From: Rhineura floridana
Taxonomy: Eukaryota; Chordata; Lepidosauria; Squamata; Rhineuridae
NCBI RefSeq assembly: GCF_030035675.1
Contig: NC_084495.1
Coordinates: 11,563,001 to 11,627,000 of the forward strand
Length of the DNA stretch: 64,000 nt
Direction: 5' to 3'
A program made the position numbers and the translations under genes. Shown here piece after piece: positions 33,406 through 43,461 of this stretch; the first letter of the stretch is position 1, and the number at the start of each line of letters is the position of its first letter. The notes beneath the pieces are model-generated. The model saw only the letters and a program-made list of their open reading frames with translations. It made no database searches and was not told the origin of the DNA.

Positions 33406-34139
33406 TTCAGGCAGCGATCTCTGCACTAAACACATCTCAAGGATCATGATGAATGTGCATGCAAAATGACGACACAAGACCCAGTAAGGACGCAGGGGGC
33501 ACCTGTGCAAAGTTTTACATTTAACAAAAGGTGTGATGATTGCAAACCATTTTTAAACCATACAGTCAGGTACCCCACCCTCCCTCAAGCCAAGGAGGGG
33601 GTCTCACCCCCAGGGGTGTAGACATCCAGGGTCGGGGGGGGCTTAGTCCTCCTACCTTTTTAGGAGCAGGGTCCCAGCAGGGTCACTATGTCTCCAGCAT
33701 CCTACAAGTCAATCAGTGTGAAAGGGAAGTGTGTTACTCACTGAGAAGAGTCTTCTATCATGCTTCCTTGTCCTTTCCTGCTGATTGGAGCCAATCAGGG
33801 TGAAAGGAAGTGAGTCAGCCACTGAGAAGACATTTTTCAGTAGCTAACATACCCCCCTCTTTCATGCTAATTGGCTCCTAGAGATGTCTGTCGTTGGTGG
33901 GCGAAAGCATTAACAAGGCTCTCATTCTCAACCCAGCAACAAAAACGGGTGGCTATGACTATCACGAAGGGACCCTGCACTTCTGAATTTGCCACCACGC
34001 TACTGCTCACCCCTCGACCCTCCCGCCTCCAAAAATCCAAACCACCTCTCGCAGGTTTCAGTGCCTGGAAGGAAAGCGCTGATGATACCCTCAGCAAGGC
34101 CAGCCACGCTCCGGGATTTCCAGTTCAGGAACAAAGAAG

Positions 34140-34990
34140 CCTTTAAGAGGCGGAGAGACTGTCTGCCACCCACCCACCCACTCGCGTCCCCTATGGAGAG
34201 ATGCTGTTGGTAGACGGAGGAGAAAGGGGGAGGCAGCCGCCCCCCGCCACTCCCGCAAGGACTGGGAAGCCAGCGGTGGAGGGAGGCTGCGGTTGCCTTT
34301 GTCCCCGCCAAGAAGGCGAGAGAGACCAGCGCGCCGGGCTGTGGCTGGACGGTGCGGCCCTGCAAGGAGAGAGAGAAGGCCAAAGGCGAGGCCAGAGCAG
34401 AGCGATGAACTGCAGCGAAAGCCAGCGGCTCCAGCTGCTCCTGAGCCGGCTGTGGCAGGAGCTGCGCGGCGGCGGCGGCGGCGGGGCGGCGGCTTCGAAT
34501 GCTAGCAGCAGCCTCGACGGCTCGCTCTCGGTGCCGAGGCAGGCGGCGGAGGGCGCGGCGGCGGCGGCGGACGACGCCTACCTCTACATCCTGCTTATCA
34601 TGATCTTTTACGGCTGCTTGGCTGGGGGCCTGATCCTTGCCTACACGCGCTCCAGGAAGCTGGAGTCCAAGCACGACCCTTACCACTTGTACATCGAGCG
34701 GGACTGGACGGCCAGAGGGGGCATCCTGGGGACGGGGGGAGGAGGAGGAAGCATCGAAGCCGCGGCGGCAGCCACGGAGCTCAGCCTGGACGAAGGGACG
34801 TCGGCGGCGGCCGCCCACCATGGGGAGAGGAGGAGCAGCGGCGACGACAGCGAGCACCTGTGAGAGAGGAAGAGTCCGGAGAGGATGATCCCGCCGTCCA
34901 ACCGAAAGCAGCCCGGCTGGAAGAAGAGCTCCGGTCCCGGTCCAGAGCTGAACTCCTGAACCTGAGCTTCTCTCTCTCTCCGCTAGGCAT
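34140..34990 (+). promoter_or_regulatory. KCNE5: CpG island at KCNE5
   Basis: A GC- and CpG-dense block covers the KCNE5 5' region and coding exon, in sharp contrast to the AT-rich flanks. It likely includes the promoter. No single core element (TATA) is convincing. Confidence 0.75.
34405..34863 (+). CDS. KCNE5: Potassium channel beta subunit KCNE5 (KCNE1-like)
   Basis: KCNE5 is a single-pass membrane subunit that modulates Kv channels (known to suppress KCNQ1 currents) at the cell surface. The coding region is one exon of 152 residues; human KCNE5 has 142. It starts MNCSESQRLQLLLSRL, like the human protein. Sequons are at Asn2 (NCS) and Asn32 (NAS). The transmembrane stretch DDAYLYILLIMIFYGCLAGG then LILAYTRSRKL (residues 56-86) is almost identical to human. 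The extracellular and cytoplasmic tails carry runs of Gly (22-27, 111-115) and Ala (51-55, 119-123, 134-137) encoded by GC triplets, unlike human. The frame is open 68 codons further upstream to an ATG at 34201, but homology supports 34405. Position between ACSL4 and NXT2 matches mammalian synteny. Confidence 0.96.
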   Translation: MNCSESQRLQLLLSRLWQELRGGGGGGAAASNASSSLDGSLSVPRQAAEGAAAAADDAYLYILLIMIFYGCLAGGLILAYTRSRKLESKHDPYHLYIERDWTARGGILGTGGGGGSIEAAAAATELSLDEGTSAAAAHHGERRSSGDDSEHL

Positions 34991-35317
34991 GGTTTGCAAA
35001 GGGGGGGGACCCCAATCCAGTTCCTCCCATCGGTTTATTTATTGGGACCCCACGGAAGCGTCCCGAAAAAGCGACGTGCAAGCTTCGGGGTTCAGCCAGA
35101 GCTCTTCTTCAGGCTGAATCCGGAGAGGGGAGGGAGAGAAAGAGGGTGGCAGGATGGAAACGCCCCCCCATCCGCCTTTGCTGGTCTGCATTGGAATAGT
35201 CTTAAGCGGAGGGAGCGTTGTGCGGGTAGTTTTAGGTTGGACCAGCAGCGGGGAATCTGTCAGCCTCCAGGTGTTACTGTTAGACTTGCTGCTGCTGCCT
35301 ACACGCCATACATTTAA
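34864..35317 (+). other. KCNE5: Probable KCNE5 3' UTR, proximal part
   Basis: GC-rich sequence continues after the TGA and fades by about 35300, where repeats begin. No clear AATAAA is seen. The real 3' end could run through the repeats to about 36300. Confidence 0.4.
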
Positions 35318-35460
35318 AGGACATGCCTTTGCCCAAAGAATCCTGGCAACTATAGTTTACCCCTTTCAAGCTACAATTCCCAGTACACTTAAACTACAGT
35401 TCCCAAGGTTTGGGTGGGGCGGGGAATAATGTGCTTAAAATGTATGCCTTTTATGCAGCC
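35318..35460. repeat. Foldback MITE family A, copy 2
   Basis: CCCAAAGAATCCTGGCAACT and CTACAATTCCCAG are mirrored by TAAACTACAGTTCCCAAGG. It is followed directly by a second copy. Confidence 0.65.
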
Positions 35461-35461
35461 T

Positions 35462-35632
35462 TAGAATTGTTGCTGCTGCATACGTGCCATTCATGTAAAG
35501 GATAAGGCTTCCCCCAAAGAATCCTGGGGACTGTAGTTTACACACACAGATACAATTCCCAGCACCCTGAACAAACTACAGTTCCCAGGATCCTTTGGGG
35601 GGAGTCCTGTGCTCTAAATGTAGGGTGTGTAA
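35462..35632. repeat. Foldback MITE family A, copy 3
   Basis: CCCCCAAAGAATCCTGGGGA then ACTACAGTTCCCAGGATCCT and TTTGGGGGGAGTC form the arms. It is in tandem with copy 2. Confidence 0.7.
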
Positions 35633-35633
35633 A

Positions 35634-35727
35634 CAGCTGTAACTCCCAGCAGCCAGCATGGCCAGTGATCAGAGACGAGGGGAGTTGGGAGTCCAACATC
35701 TGGAGGGCACCCCCTTTTCCATCCCTG
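35634..35727. repeat. Palindromic MITE family H copy (35.6 kb)
   Basis: AGCTGTAACTCCCAGCAGCC and GGAGTTGGGAGTCCAACATC, TGGAGGGCACCC outline a decayed copy adjoining family A copy 3. Confidence 0.5.
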
Positions 35728-36663
35728 GGTTAGACTGTGCTGGGCGCAAAACAAATCGGTGCTCGAACATGTGAGGAAAATGGGATGCTCTTCCTTGGAA
35801 AGCACAAGTCTAGCAGTTTTGGTGGGATCCGTCTCTGGCTCAGTCCAGAAGATCGCGGTTCCTTTGGAAGGCAGATTTATGGGTTGCTTTGGCAGCTCTC
35901 GGGATAAAAACACTCTCGCACTCTCATGCTGGGGAGCATTTCATGGAAGGTTCTGTAGCCACCTTCCTGGTGACCGGCCAGATTTTCTTTTTGGCAATAG
36001 GTTTCAATTGAAGGGGAAAGGGGAGGGGAAGAACTTTTGTGATGACCTTTGGCTGTGGAAGCACAAACACTTGCCATTCAAGCAAAGACTTCTCTGGGGC
36101 CCACAAGTTCCAAGCCCCACCCCCGGCAGCTGTCCAGCTCCATTTATTGTCCAAAGAGGAGGGGCCCCGGTTGCAGCTGCTGAAGACAATGGGAGCAAGC
36201 CAGATGGTGCCGGGGTGGGGGTGAGGCTGAAGGCCTGGCCTGATACCACTTTCGGCTTTGCAGCGCACGCTTGAAAGATGACTTTCGGAGGTTTGCTGTT
36301 TCCTCACTTTTTATTGCCCCAGATGAAGAGAAAACTCGCTTGCCCCAGAAATGAACCCTGAGATCTCTCATGTTAAGTAGGCGACTCAAGTTCTGCATGC
36401 TCTGCGGTTTTCTTTACTAGACCCCTTGCCCACCTGCCCACTCAGCTGAATAGGCTATAAATTCATAAAGCTCAAAGTGGTGGTGTGTTCTGGGTCTCTG
36501 GACATAGCCTGGTCTTAACCGTTGAGACAGAACTGAGCTGGGCAAAGTCATTTTGAGTCGTCCACTCTGGCTTATGAGCATAAAAGTGGGATCAACTGAG
36601 GCTCATCTGGCTGCCCATTCCAGCATCCAGCTGCCACCAGTTTGGCTTTTGTCTGGCTAGATC

Positions 36664-36803
36664 CGGTGTAGGGAACCTATGGCCCTCCAGACGCTGCTCA
36701 ACTGTCACTCCCATCATCCCTCTAGTCCTTGGCGATGCTTGCAGGGGCTGGTGCAAGTTGTGCTTCAGCAACACCTGGAGGGCCAAAGGCTCCCTGCACC
36801 TGG
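36664..36803. repeat. Palindromic MITE family H copy (36.7 kb)
   Basis: GGTGTAGGGAACCTATGGCC, CTCCAGACGCTGCTCAACTG on the left and CAACACCTGGAGGGCCAAAG, GCTCCCTGCACC on the right. Confidence 0.7.
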
Positions 36804-37637
36804 ACTAGATCTTCAGCTGCTGACCCGTATTCTGGCCTGGATGCTCAGTATGCAGGAATAGCCTCTCCCCTGAGCCACTGGCATTTTATGCAGCCCAGCA
36901 GGACTTGTGCCTCTTCTGCTGTGTTCAGCTGGAGCAACCAGAGGAGGAGAGAAAGATGGCGGGGGATGAAGAGAGCAGATCGATGATGGCAGCATTTCCC
37001 TTTCGTTGCCCTCCCTGTGCTTTTGAGGCTCCACTTGGGAGCCTGAATGACTAGGCGCCTATGGGCCCCTCAACCATTATCGTCCTCCACCCGACAGCCT
37101 TGGCTTCACCCCAGAGAAAAGCCCCAGCCGCCGTCCTTCTCACAGCTGATCTGCATTATAAGAATTCCTCCTCCGAATTAGATTCCAAAGACTTGATCTC
37201 ACAGCACCGAGCCACCTCTGGGCAGTGATGCAAGCAGAAGAAATGTTTTGGAGGCACCATTGTCTTCAGCGTTTCCTTCTGCAAAAATAGCTGGAAAATT
37301 CATGCAAAGCCAGTTGGAGGGAACTACTGCTGGAAAAGCATAAAGCTCCTTTACATTATAAGGTTGTGTGGTACAGAAAGAACTCTGCTGGTTTCCGGTC
37401 CCCTTTCTGAGCACAGTCCAACGTGCTGATGCTTGCCGGTAAGGCCCTATGTGGAGTGGGACCTGGAAACCTAAGAGATCACCTTGCCCACATGTGCAAG
37501 ATCAATCTTCACCAATGGCTTTCTTCTGGGTGCTCCCACCTTCTGAAGTGGGTGGAAATGGGGGAACGGGGCCTTTTCAGTTGTGGCACCCCTCTTGTAG
37601 AACTCTGTACCCAGGGAGTTTCACTTAGTGCCTTTGC

Positions 37638-37759
37638 CAGCCTTCCCCAACCTGGTGTCTGCTAGCTGTTTTGGACTACAACTCCCATCAGTCCCCTGGC
37701 TGGGACTGATGGAAGTTCTAATCCAAAACAGCTAGAGGACACCTGGCTAGGAACGGCTG
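37638..37759. mobile_element. Palindromic MITE family H copy (37.6 kb)
   Basis: CAGCCTTCCCCAACCTGGTG and TTTTGGACTACAACTCCCAT pair with AATCCAAAACAGCTAGAGG and ACACCTGGCTAGGAACGGCT. The flanking 8-mers GCCTTTGC and GCCTACAG agree at five positions. Confidence 0.75.
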
Positions 37760-37781
37760 GCCTACAGTGATATCATTTAGA

Positions 37782-37895
37782 CAGAGCTTGGAAAAGTTAC
37801 TTTTTTGAACTACAACTCCCATCAGCCCAATCCATTGGCCGTGCTGGCTGGGGCTGATGGGAATTGTAGTTTTAAAAAGTAACTTCCAAGCTCTG
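37782..37895. mobile_element. hAT MITE, 114 bp, with an exact 8-bp TSD
   Basis: Ends CAGAGCTTGG and CCAAGCTCTG are exact inverted repeats, continuing inward as AAGTTACTTTTT against AAAAAGTAACTT. CATTTAGA flanks it exactly on both sides (37774-37781, 37896-37903). An 8-bp TSD and CAG ends assign it to hAT. Confidence 0.92.
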
Positions 37896-38530
37896 CATTT
37901 AGATACCAGGCAAAGACCTTTTTATTTTCCAAGACTTTTAACCTCCGATATACCTCACCTTGATTGTTTTTAATGCTGGTTCCCACTGTTTTTCTTACGT
38001 TTTTACAGTGTTTTTAATAAATATTTTTAAACGAATGGAATTGCCTTCAAGGAACTGAGGTAGAGAATCAGTGCAAATTGACATGAGTGTCTTCTGTTGA
38101 CCGCCATGACTTCCTTAGCCAGAAACCAGAATTAAACATTTTCAAATAGTCTGTGCATTTTTTTTAAAAAAGGAGCAGGGTTTAAAATGTCATAATAAAA
38201 TCATGTTCACATAAATATCCTGACATATACAATGCAATTCAAATATACTGAAATACGCAGCGCAACGGTTGTCTAGGGAATATGTTTTAGGAGACAACTC
38301 ATAAATTGCATAAAATAAATACAATTCATGAGAATGCCAGGACATGTACTCGCTGAGTTCAAAGGGACTTCCTCCCAGGGAAGTGTATATAGGATTGCAG
38401 CCTTCAAAACTAAACTGTGCAACCATATAATGTCCCAGCAGAGAGAGCATACACCTGTTCAGATGCTGAATAATGCTTCACTTTCTCCAGCATCCACCAG
38501 ATCAGACCTTCATCAGACTTTTTCTACCTT

Positions 38531-38635
38531 GTGCCTTCCTGTATCTTTGGGACTACAGTCCCCCTCAGTCCCAGCCAGCATGGCCAGTGATCAGGGATGA
38601 TGGGAGTCACAGTCCAGCCTGTTGAGGAAGGCTGG
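38531..38635. repeat. Palindromic MITE family H copy (38.5 kb)
   Basis: TTGGGACTACAGTCCCCCTC, AGTCCCAGCCAGCATGGCC and ATGATGGGAGTCACAGTCC outline a decayed hairpin. Confidence 0.55.
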
Positions 38636-38857
38636 CATACACAATAGAGTTTGAAATGCCTCAAGAGGTGTGGGGTTGGAACATCATACAGGCTTCATAT
38701 CCTACTGCCTAATCATCCTCCCATCTCTTCCGCTTTCCCCCCCAAACACTCATATTTTGGGAAAGGGAGAATAAGCTTCCTTGCTGCTTCCCCACACACT
38801 GATCGGCCTAGATACATTTGGGCTATGCTAACCATTGTTTTGCAGCTCTGTTTATTG

Positions 38858-39026
38858 GGCATGGGGAACCTTTGGCCCTCTGGATGTTGCTGAACTGCAA
38901 CTCCCATCAGCCACAGCCAGCATGGCCAATGGCCAAGGATGATGGGAGTTGGAGTACAGCAACAATGGGAGAGCCACAGGGTACACGCTCAGTAACATCT
39001 GGGGGGGCCAAAGGTTCCCCACATCT
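38858..39026. repeat. Palindromic MITE family H copy (38.9 kb)
   Basis: GCATGGGGAACCTTTGGCCC and CTGCAACTCCCATCAGCC on the left; CATCTGGGGGGGCCAAAGGT, TCCCCACATCTGC on the right. A short extra segment (near 38970-38995) enlarges the right arm. Confidence 0.7.
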
Positions 39027-39036
39027 GCTCTATATA

Positions 39037-39625
39037 CAGTAATACCTCAGTTAATGAAGAATATGCGTTCCTCGACATTACTTCTTTAACAGGAACTTTG
39101 GTACCAGAGGTAGGAATAACATGGAAAGAACAGGGATAGGTTCCTTCACCACAAAAAAGAAAAGCAGTTCAATGTATTTCAGCAAACTTGATTCAAAATG
39201 AACAATACGTATGCCTGAAACAACCAGGTCAAGAAAGCTTTGCATACAGGCCACTTGAAGGCTTCTTCCAAAATGCATCCAGGGATGTCTGCCTTGCCTT
39301 TTTTATCATGTAGCATCTTGCTATAGCAACCGAAAGCTCTGAGCACAGTCTCTCTGTACACTTGAGCAGGCAGGCAAGGGGCAGCCACCACCACCACCCT
39401 GTGCTTGCTCTCTCTCTCTGCCATCCTAAACAGTTTTCCAGGGCACCTGAAGCACTGTTTACCGTGGAGGTGCCTGTGCCACCTGGCAAGGAGCGCCATT
39501 CCAGCCACGCGAGAGAGAGCTGCCTGCAGCAGCCAAAATCCGGTAGACGAGGATCCCCGCACCTAAGAAAGACTTTGTTAAAAGGAGCTTCTTGGAGTAT
39601 TTGTTAATTGAGGAATTGTACACTG
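39037..39625. mobile_element. Tigger-like DNA transposon remnant, copy 1
   Basis: It starts CAGTAATACCTCAGTTAATG after TATA and ends near TTGTTAATTGAGGAATTGTA, CACTG; the ends are imperfect inverted repeats. The left 260 bases recur at 63262-63530. Tigger affinity is inferred from the TIR style and a TA on the left. Confidence 0.6.
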
Positions 39626-39639
39626 ATGTACGCAGGTTA

Positions 39640-40118
39640 AGGGGAACATGGCAATCAAGATTCAGTGTTAAAATGCAGTTATTGAGGCTAATGCAGCCAG
39701 CACCAGTTCAGGGAAAGCTGGGCTAATGCAATTCTAGGCTGCATCAATAGAAGTATGGTGTCCAGCACACTATGATGCTGGGGTGAAGACCCTATGTGTT
39801 CCTCAGATATTACTGGACTCCCAACTCCTGTCAGCCCCAGCCAGCACGACCAACAGTCCAGGATGATGGGAGTTGGAGCTCAACAACACCTGGAGGGCCG
39901 CAGGTTCCCCATCCTTGCTGTAATGGTACCACTCTATTCTGCTTTGGTCAGGCCTTACCGGGAGTACTTTGCCCAGTTCTGGGCACCACAGTTTAAAGGA
40001 TTTCAACAAATCAACATGTCCAGAGGAGGGCAACAAAGATGATGAGTGACCTGGAGACCCAAGTCCTATGAGGAAAGGTTGAAAGAGTTTGGTATGTTTA
40101 GTCTGGAGAAGAGTTGGT
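39640..40118 (+). mobile_element. CR1 LINE 3' region, interrupted by a MITE
   Basis: CTAGGCTGCATCAATAGAAG, GCCCAGTTCTGGGCACCACA, ACATGTCCAGAGGAGGGCAA and GGTATGTTTAGTCTGGAGAA are characteristic CR1 3' sequence. A family H hairpin (39788-39917) interrupts it. Confidence 0.85.
39788..39917. repeat. Palindromic MITE family H copy (39.8 kb), inside CR1
   Basis: ACTGGACTCCCAACTCCTGT, CAGCCCCAGCCAGCACG and AACACCTGGAGGGCCGCAGG, TTCCCCATCCTTG mark the arms. CR1 sequence flanks it on both sides. Confidence 0.75.
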
Positions 40119-40182
40119 TAAGCCCTGTATTTGAAGGTCACATTTGGCCAATGGACCATATTTGTTTTCTGTTGCTCCAGAA

Positions 40183-40293
40183 CGGGTAGCCAATGTGGAC
40201 TCCACATGTTGTGGACGACAACTCACATAACCCCTGACCACTGGCTGTACCAGTCTAAAACTTCTGGAGGGTGCCATGTTGGCCACCCTTGCT
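40183..40293. repeat. Palindromic MITE family H copy (40.2 kb)
   Basis: GGGTAGCCAATGTGGACTCC and GGAGGGTGCCATGTTGGCCA, CCCTTGC form decayed ends around GACAACTCACATAACCCC. Confidence 0.55.
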
Positions 40294-40319
40294 GAAGAGG
40301 ACAAGACCCAAACTACTGG

Positions 40320-41054
40320 GCTGGAATTTATTATTTATTTATTTGATTATTTGATTTATATCCCACCCTTCCTCCCAGTAGGAGCCCAGGGCGGCAAACA
40401 GAAGTGCTAAAAACACTTTAAAACATCATAAAACAGATATTAAAATACATTAAAACATTTAAAAAAAATCTTTAAAAGGGTTAAAAACATTATTAAAAAA
40501 GCATTAACAAGCAATTCTAACACAGATGCAGACTGGGATAGGTCTCAACTTAAAAGGCTTGTTGAAAGAGGAAAGTCTTCAATAGGCTCCGAAAAGATAG
40601 CTCCGAAAAGATAGCAGAGATGGCGCCTCCCTAATATTCAAGGGGAGGGAATTCCACAGGGTAGGTGTGTCAGGCTTCGGTGAGCAACACAGCCAGTTCC
40701 AGAACAGACAGTGCAAGAGTTAAAGTGTTTAATTGAAGGGAACACCCAAGGTCAGTGTGCAGCTGCAGCAGATCAGAGGCTCAGCTATAACAGGCTTGGG
40801 TAAGCACACAATGGTGTGGGGGGTAGTTAGAATATGGTGTTGTTGGAGAGAGACGGAGCACGGTGTAATAAACTACTTTATTGGAACAGTAAAGTTTCCT
40901 CTTCCAGAAGCCTTGGCTGTCGGTCTGTTTATTTCATTTAGCTGCTGGCAAAACAAGACAAGTTAACAAGCTACTGGACTATTGGTAGCTCTGGTCTGCT
41001 GGCGTGGCGCAACAAGGTGCCGCCACACTAAAGGTCTGTTTCCTATTATTGTGC
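40320..41054 (-). mobile_element. L2/CR1-group LINE 3' end, antisense, split by a solo LTR
   Basis: ATTTATATCCCACCCTTCCT, CCCAGTAGGAGCCCAGGGCG starts the reversed 3' UTR, and GGGAGGGAATTCCACAGGGT is the reversed C-terminal region. The LINE resumes after the LTR as CCGCCACACTAAAGGTCTGT. It is the same family as 3066-3625 and 63531-64000, which show the uninterrupted sequence. Confidence 0.85.
40668..41014. mobile_element. Solo LTR, 347 bp, with a 5-bp TSD
   Basis: It starts TGTCAGGCTT and ends GGCGCAACA, with AGGTG repeated exactly on both sides (40663-40667, 41015-41019). It sits in an L2-group LINE whose other copies lack it, which fixes both edges. The 5-bp TSD and TG...CA ends fit a retroviral-like or Gypsy LTR; the family and strand are open. 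It is a fossil left by LTR-LTR recombination and is younger than the host LINE. Confidence 0.9.
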
Positions 41055-41265
41055 AGTTTTTCTTAGAAAAAAGTGATGCTGAACAGTAGGATGAACTTCC
41101 TGATGGTTTGAGTTCTGCAGCGGAACAGACTGCCTTGGAAGGTGGAAGACTCTCTTTCATTAGAGGCTTTTATGTGAAGGTTGGATGCCCAGCTAACTGG
41201 AATTCTTGCGTTCAGTGGAGGTTGAAATAGATGACCTCTGAGTTCCCTTCCAATTCTCAAAGAAA
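41055..41265 (+). mobile_element. CR1 LINE 3' end
   Basis: GGATGAACTTCCTGATGGTT, CAGACTGCCTTGGAAGGTGG and GATGACCTCTGAGTTCCCTT, CCAATTCT are typical CR1 3' terminal phrases. Confidence 0.8.
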
Positions 41266-41468
41266 ATGCATACATGATACACAAAAATACATGAAAATGC
41301 ATACATGATACACAAAAAGTGATGTAAGTCTTTTCTTTGATGTGAGTACAAGGATAATATTAGCTGTTCCCAAGGACAGTTGTCTCTTTATTGACACCTG
41401 TGTAACAGGCTGAGATATAGCACTACAGCGCAAATGTTGGTAAGGAGCACTTTCTAGTTCTGCTAAGT

Positions 41469-41607
41469 CCGGTGTGGGGAATCTTCGTCCCTTCAAATGT
41501 TTTTAAACTGCAACTCTCATCATCCCTGGCCATTGGCCATGTTTGCTAAGGCTGATGAAAGTTGTAGTTCAGCAACCTCTGGAGGGCCAAAGGTTCTCCA
41601 CTGCTGA
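41469..41607. repeat. Palindromic MITE family H copy (41.5 kb)
   Basis: CGGTGTGGGGAATCTTCGTC, CAACTCTCATCATCCCTGGC and GCAACCTCTGGAGGGCCAAA, GGTTCTCCACTGC make the two arms. Confidence 0.7.
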
Positions 41608-41689
41608 GCTAAGTAAAAAAAATACGGAATCACAAGAGCTCAAGCTACTTCTGGAGCAGTGGGAAGAACTGCCCAAGACTATGGCTACC

Positions 41690-41862
41690 TAAACATCATA
41701 TGTTTAGAGCACCCAGCTTCCCTGAAAAAAATCCTGGGAACTATAGTTTACTCCTCACGGAGCTACAGTTAGCAAGCAACAGCTCCCAGCATTATTTGGG
41801 GGAACGTGCTTTAAATGTGCTTTAAATATGCTTTAAATGTACGGTGTGTACACAGCCCAGGA
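41690..41862. repeat. Foldback MITE family A, copy 4
   Basis: ATCCTGGGAACTATAGTTTA and CAGCTCCCAGCATTATTTGG, with the outer GCTTTAAATGTACGGTGTG, match family A. TGCTTTAAATGTGCTTTAAA is locally triplicated near 41810-41840. Confidence 0.65.
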
Positions 41863-42009
41863 CTAGATGCAAAAATTTGCCGGGAAATGCTGCAAGGCCT
41901 TTCTAATCTAGAAAGGCATTAATAGTTCCCCGTCAGGTATGTTGAACGCTGATATGTAAAATGAACCAAGGACTGAATATATTCAGGGGATGTTTTTTAA
42001 TTAGGTTAA

Positions 42010-43300
42010 TAATAATGCTAGGTTAATTATAACAAAACTAAGGTTATGGTATTCTCTAAACGTCACAGGCCTCATAGATGGGTTTTGGACAAGCAGTCGA
42101 TCGAACAAGTCAGAGTTTTTCAATATTTGGGCGTAGTCTTCCAATCAACAGAGGCATGGTTAGCCCAACAAAAATATGCAGCTGAGAAAGCTGCAAAGTC
42201 TTAATGTGTGTTTTTTTACACAAAAGGGGACAACTTTATGCTTCTAGCACTTGAGGTCTTTAAGGCTAAACCTTTAGCACAATTACTGTATGGGATTCAA
42301 ATCTGGGCCAATACTCAGCTAAGCACTGGAAGTGGTTCAGTCCAAATTCCTTAGACAAATCTTTTCTGCTCCCTGCTGTGCTCCTAATGTTTTATTGCGA
42401 ACAGAAGCTGGCCTTCCCTCTGTTACTTTGCAGGCCTGGCTGAGGACATTCAATTACTGGCTGCGGCTAAATCTATCTCCTACCTGTCTGACCTCTCGAG
42501 TCCTGTCTGACTCTCATGAGAGCAGGTGGATGAAGGCCGTCATGTTAAGGCTTTGCTCCTATGGTTTATCCCCACACCAATTATTAACCCTAGGGGCAAG
42601 TAAAGCAAGAGCTCTAATTAAACAGCACTTTTACGATATCGAACAACACAGCAATTTGGCTGCAGCAAGAAAATTTTGCCCGTGGTACAACAGCTTCCAA
42701 TTTAGTTATCTTAACACCTCTGCTCCTTATCTACAAAATCTAGCAATGCCTAAATATAGAAGAGCTTTTACAAGAGCAAGACTGAACATACCATCAGCTG
42801 ATTTAGAAGAGCATCTCAAAAGAATTCCATTGCAAAATCGTTTATGCCCATGCGGAGATGGTAATGTTGAAACAGTAGCCCATGTACTGCTATTCCGCTC
42901 TTTTTATAGAGACTTGAGGAATGAGCTAATTATCCTACTGTTGTCATCTTTTCCAGGGCATCCAACCAACTTTTATGTGGCTTTTCTTCTTGCAGATCAA
43001 GAACAGAGCGTGACAGAAATGTCTGCAAAATTTTTAGCAGGTGCCATTAGAATGAAATCTACAACGGTTCTTTGAGTTTTATTCTGATACAATTCTTTTT
43101 TATTGTTAGTTTTACTTATCCATGTCTCTTATGTGGGACCGTGGATACACTAATTCTATTGATTGGCATTTTATAGAAATGTTAGAATCTTAGCAGGAAA
43201 GCTGACTAAGTTGTATACGTGCTTTCCATTGTTTTTATTGTATACATCTCAATTGCAATGGCTTGTAGCTAATGCAAGTAAAGGATTTAAGTATAATGCT
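42010..43300 (+). mobile_element. Non-LTR retrotransposon RT C-terminal part
   Basis: A degraded upstream frame reads KTKVMVFSKRHRPHR and RVFQYLGVVFQS, the 'palm/thumb' end of a LINE reverse transcriptase. A clean frame at 42332-43075 then gives SKFLRQIFSAPCCAPN, WLRTFNYWLRL and the Cys/His stretch LCPCGDGNVETVAHVLLF, like zf-RVT modules in which the last Cys here is Phe. The clade is not assigned; it is neither L2, CR1 nor BovB. About 750 bases stay open, which is notable for a fragment. Confidence 0.75.
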
Positions 43301-43379
43301 AGGAAAAGAAACAGAGCTTATTAAATCACAAGCTGACATCAAATAATGACATAGAATAAGCAATATTCTACATTTCCCC

Positions 43380-43460
43380 TCTTATTTATTTATTATTTGA
43401 TTTATATCCCGCCATTCCACCCAGAAAGAGCCCAGGGTGGCAAACACTACTCTTGTAGTA
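43380..43460 (-). mobile_element. L2-group 3' tail, antisense
   Basis: TTATTTATTTATTATTTGAT then TATCCCGCCATTCCACCCAG is the reversed terminal tail of the L2-group LINE. Confidence 0.65.
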
Positions 43461-43461
43461 T

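Larger units (their letters stand above)
37395..38035 (+). mobile_element. L2-type LINE 3' end carrying two MITE insertions
   Basis: A decayed L2 C-terminus is visible in frame (PGNLRDHL, ERGLFSCGTPLVELC), then a T-rich 3' UTR ending TTTTTAATAAATATTTTTAA. Two hAT-type hairpins (37638-37759 and 37782-37895) were inserted into it. Confidence 0.7.

Noticed and set aside
35759-36274. 171-codon frame after KCNE5
   Set aside because: It has no recognisable domain and overlaps frames of similar length on the other strand; it is more likely KCNE5 3' UTR or intergenic DNA.
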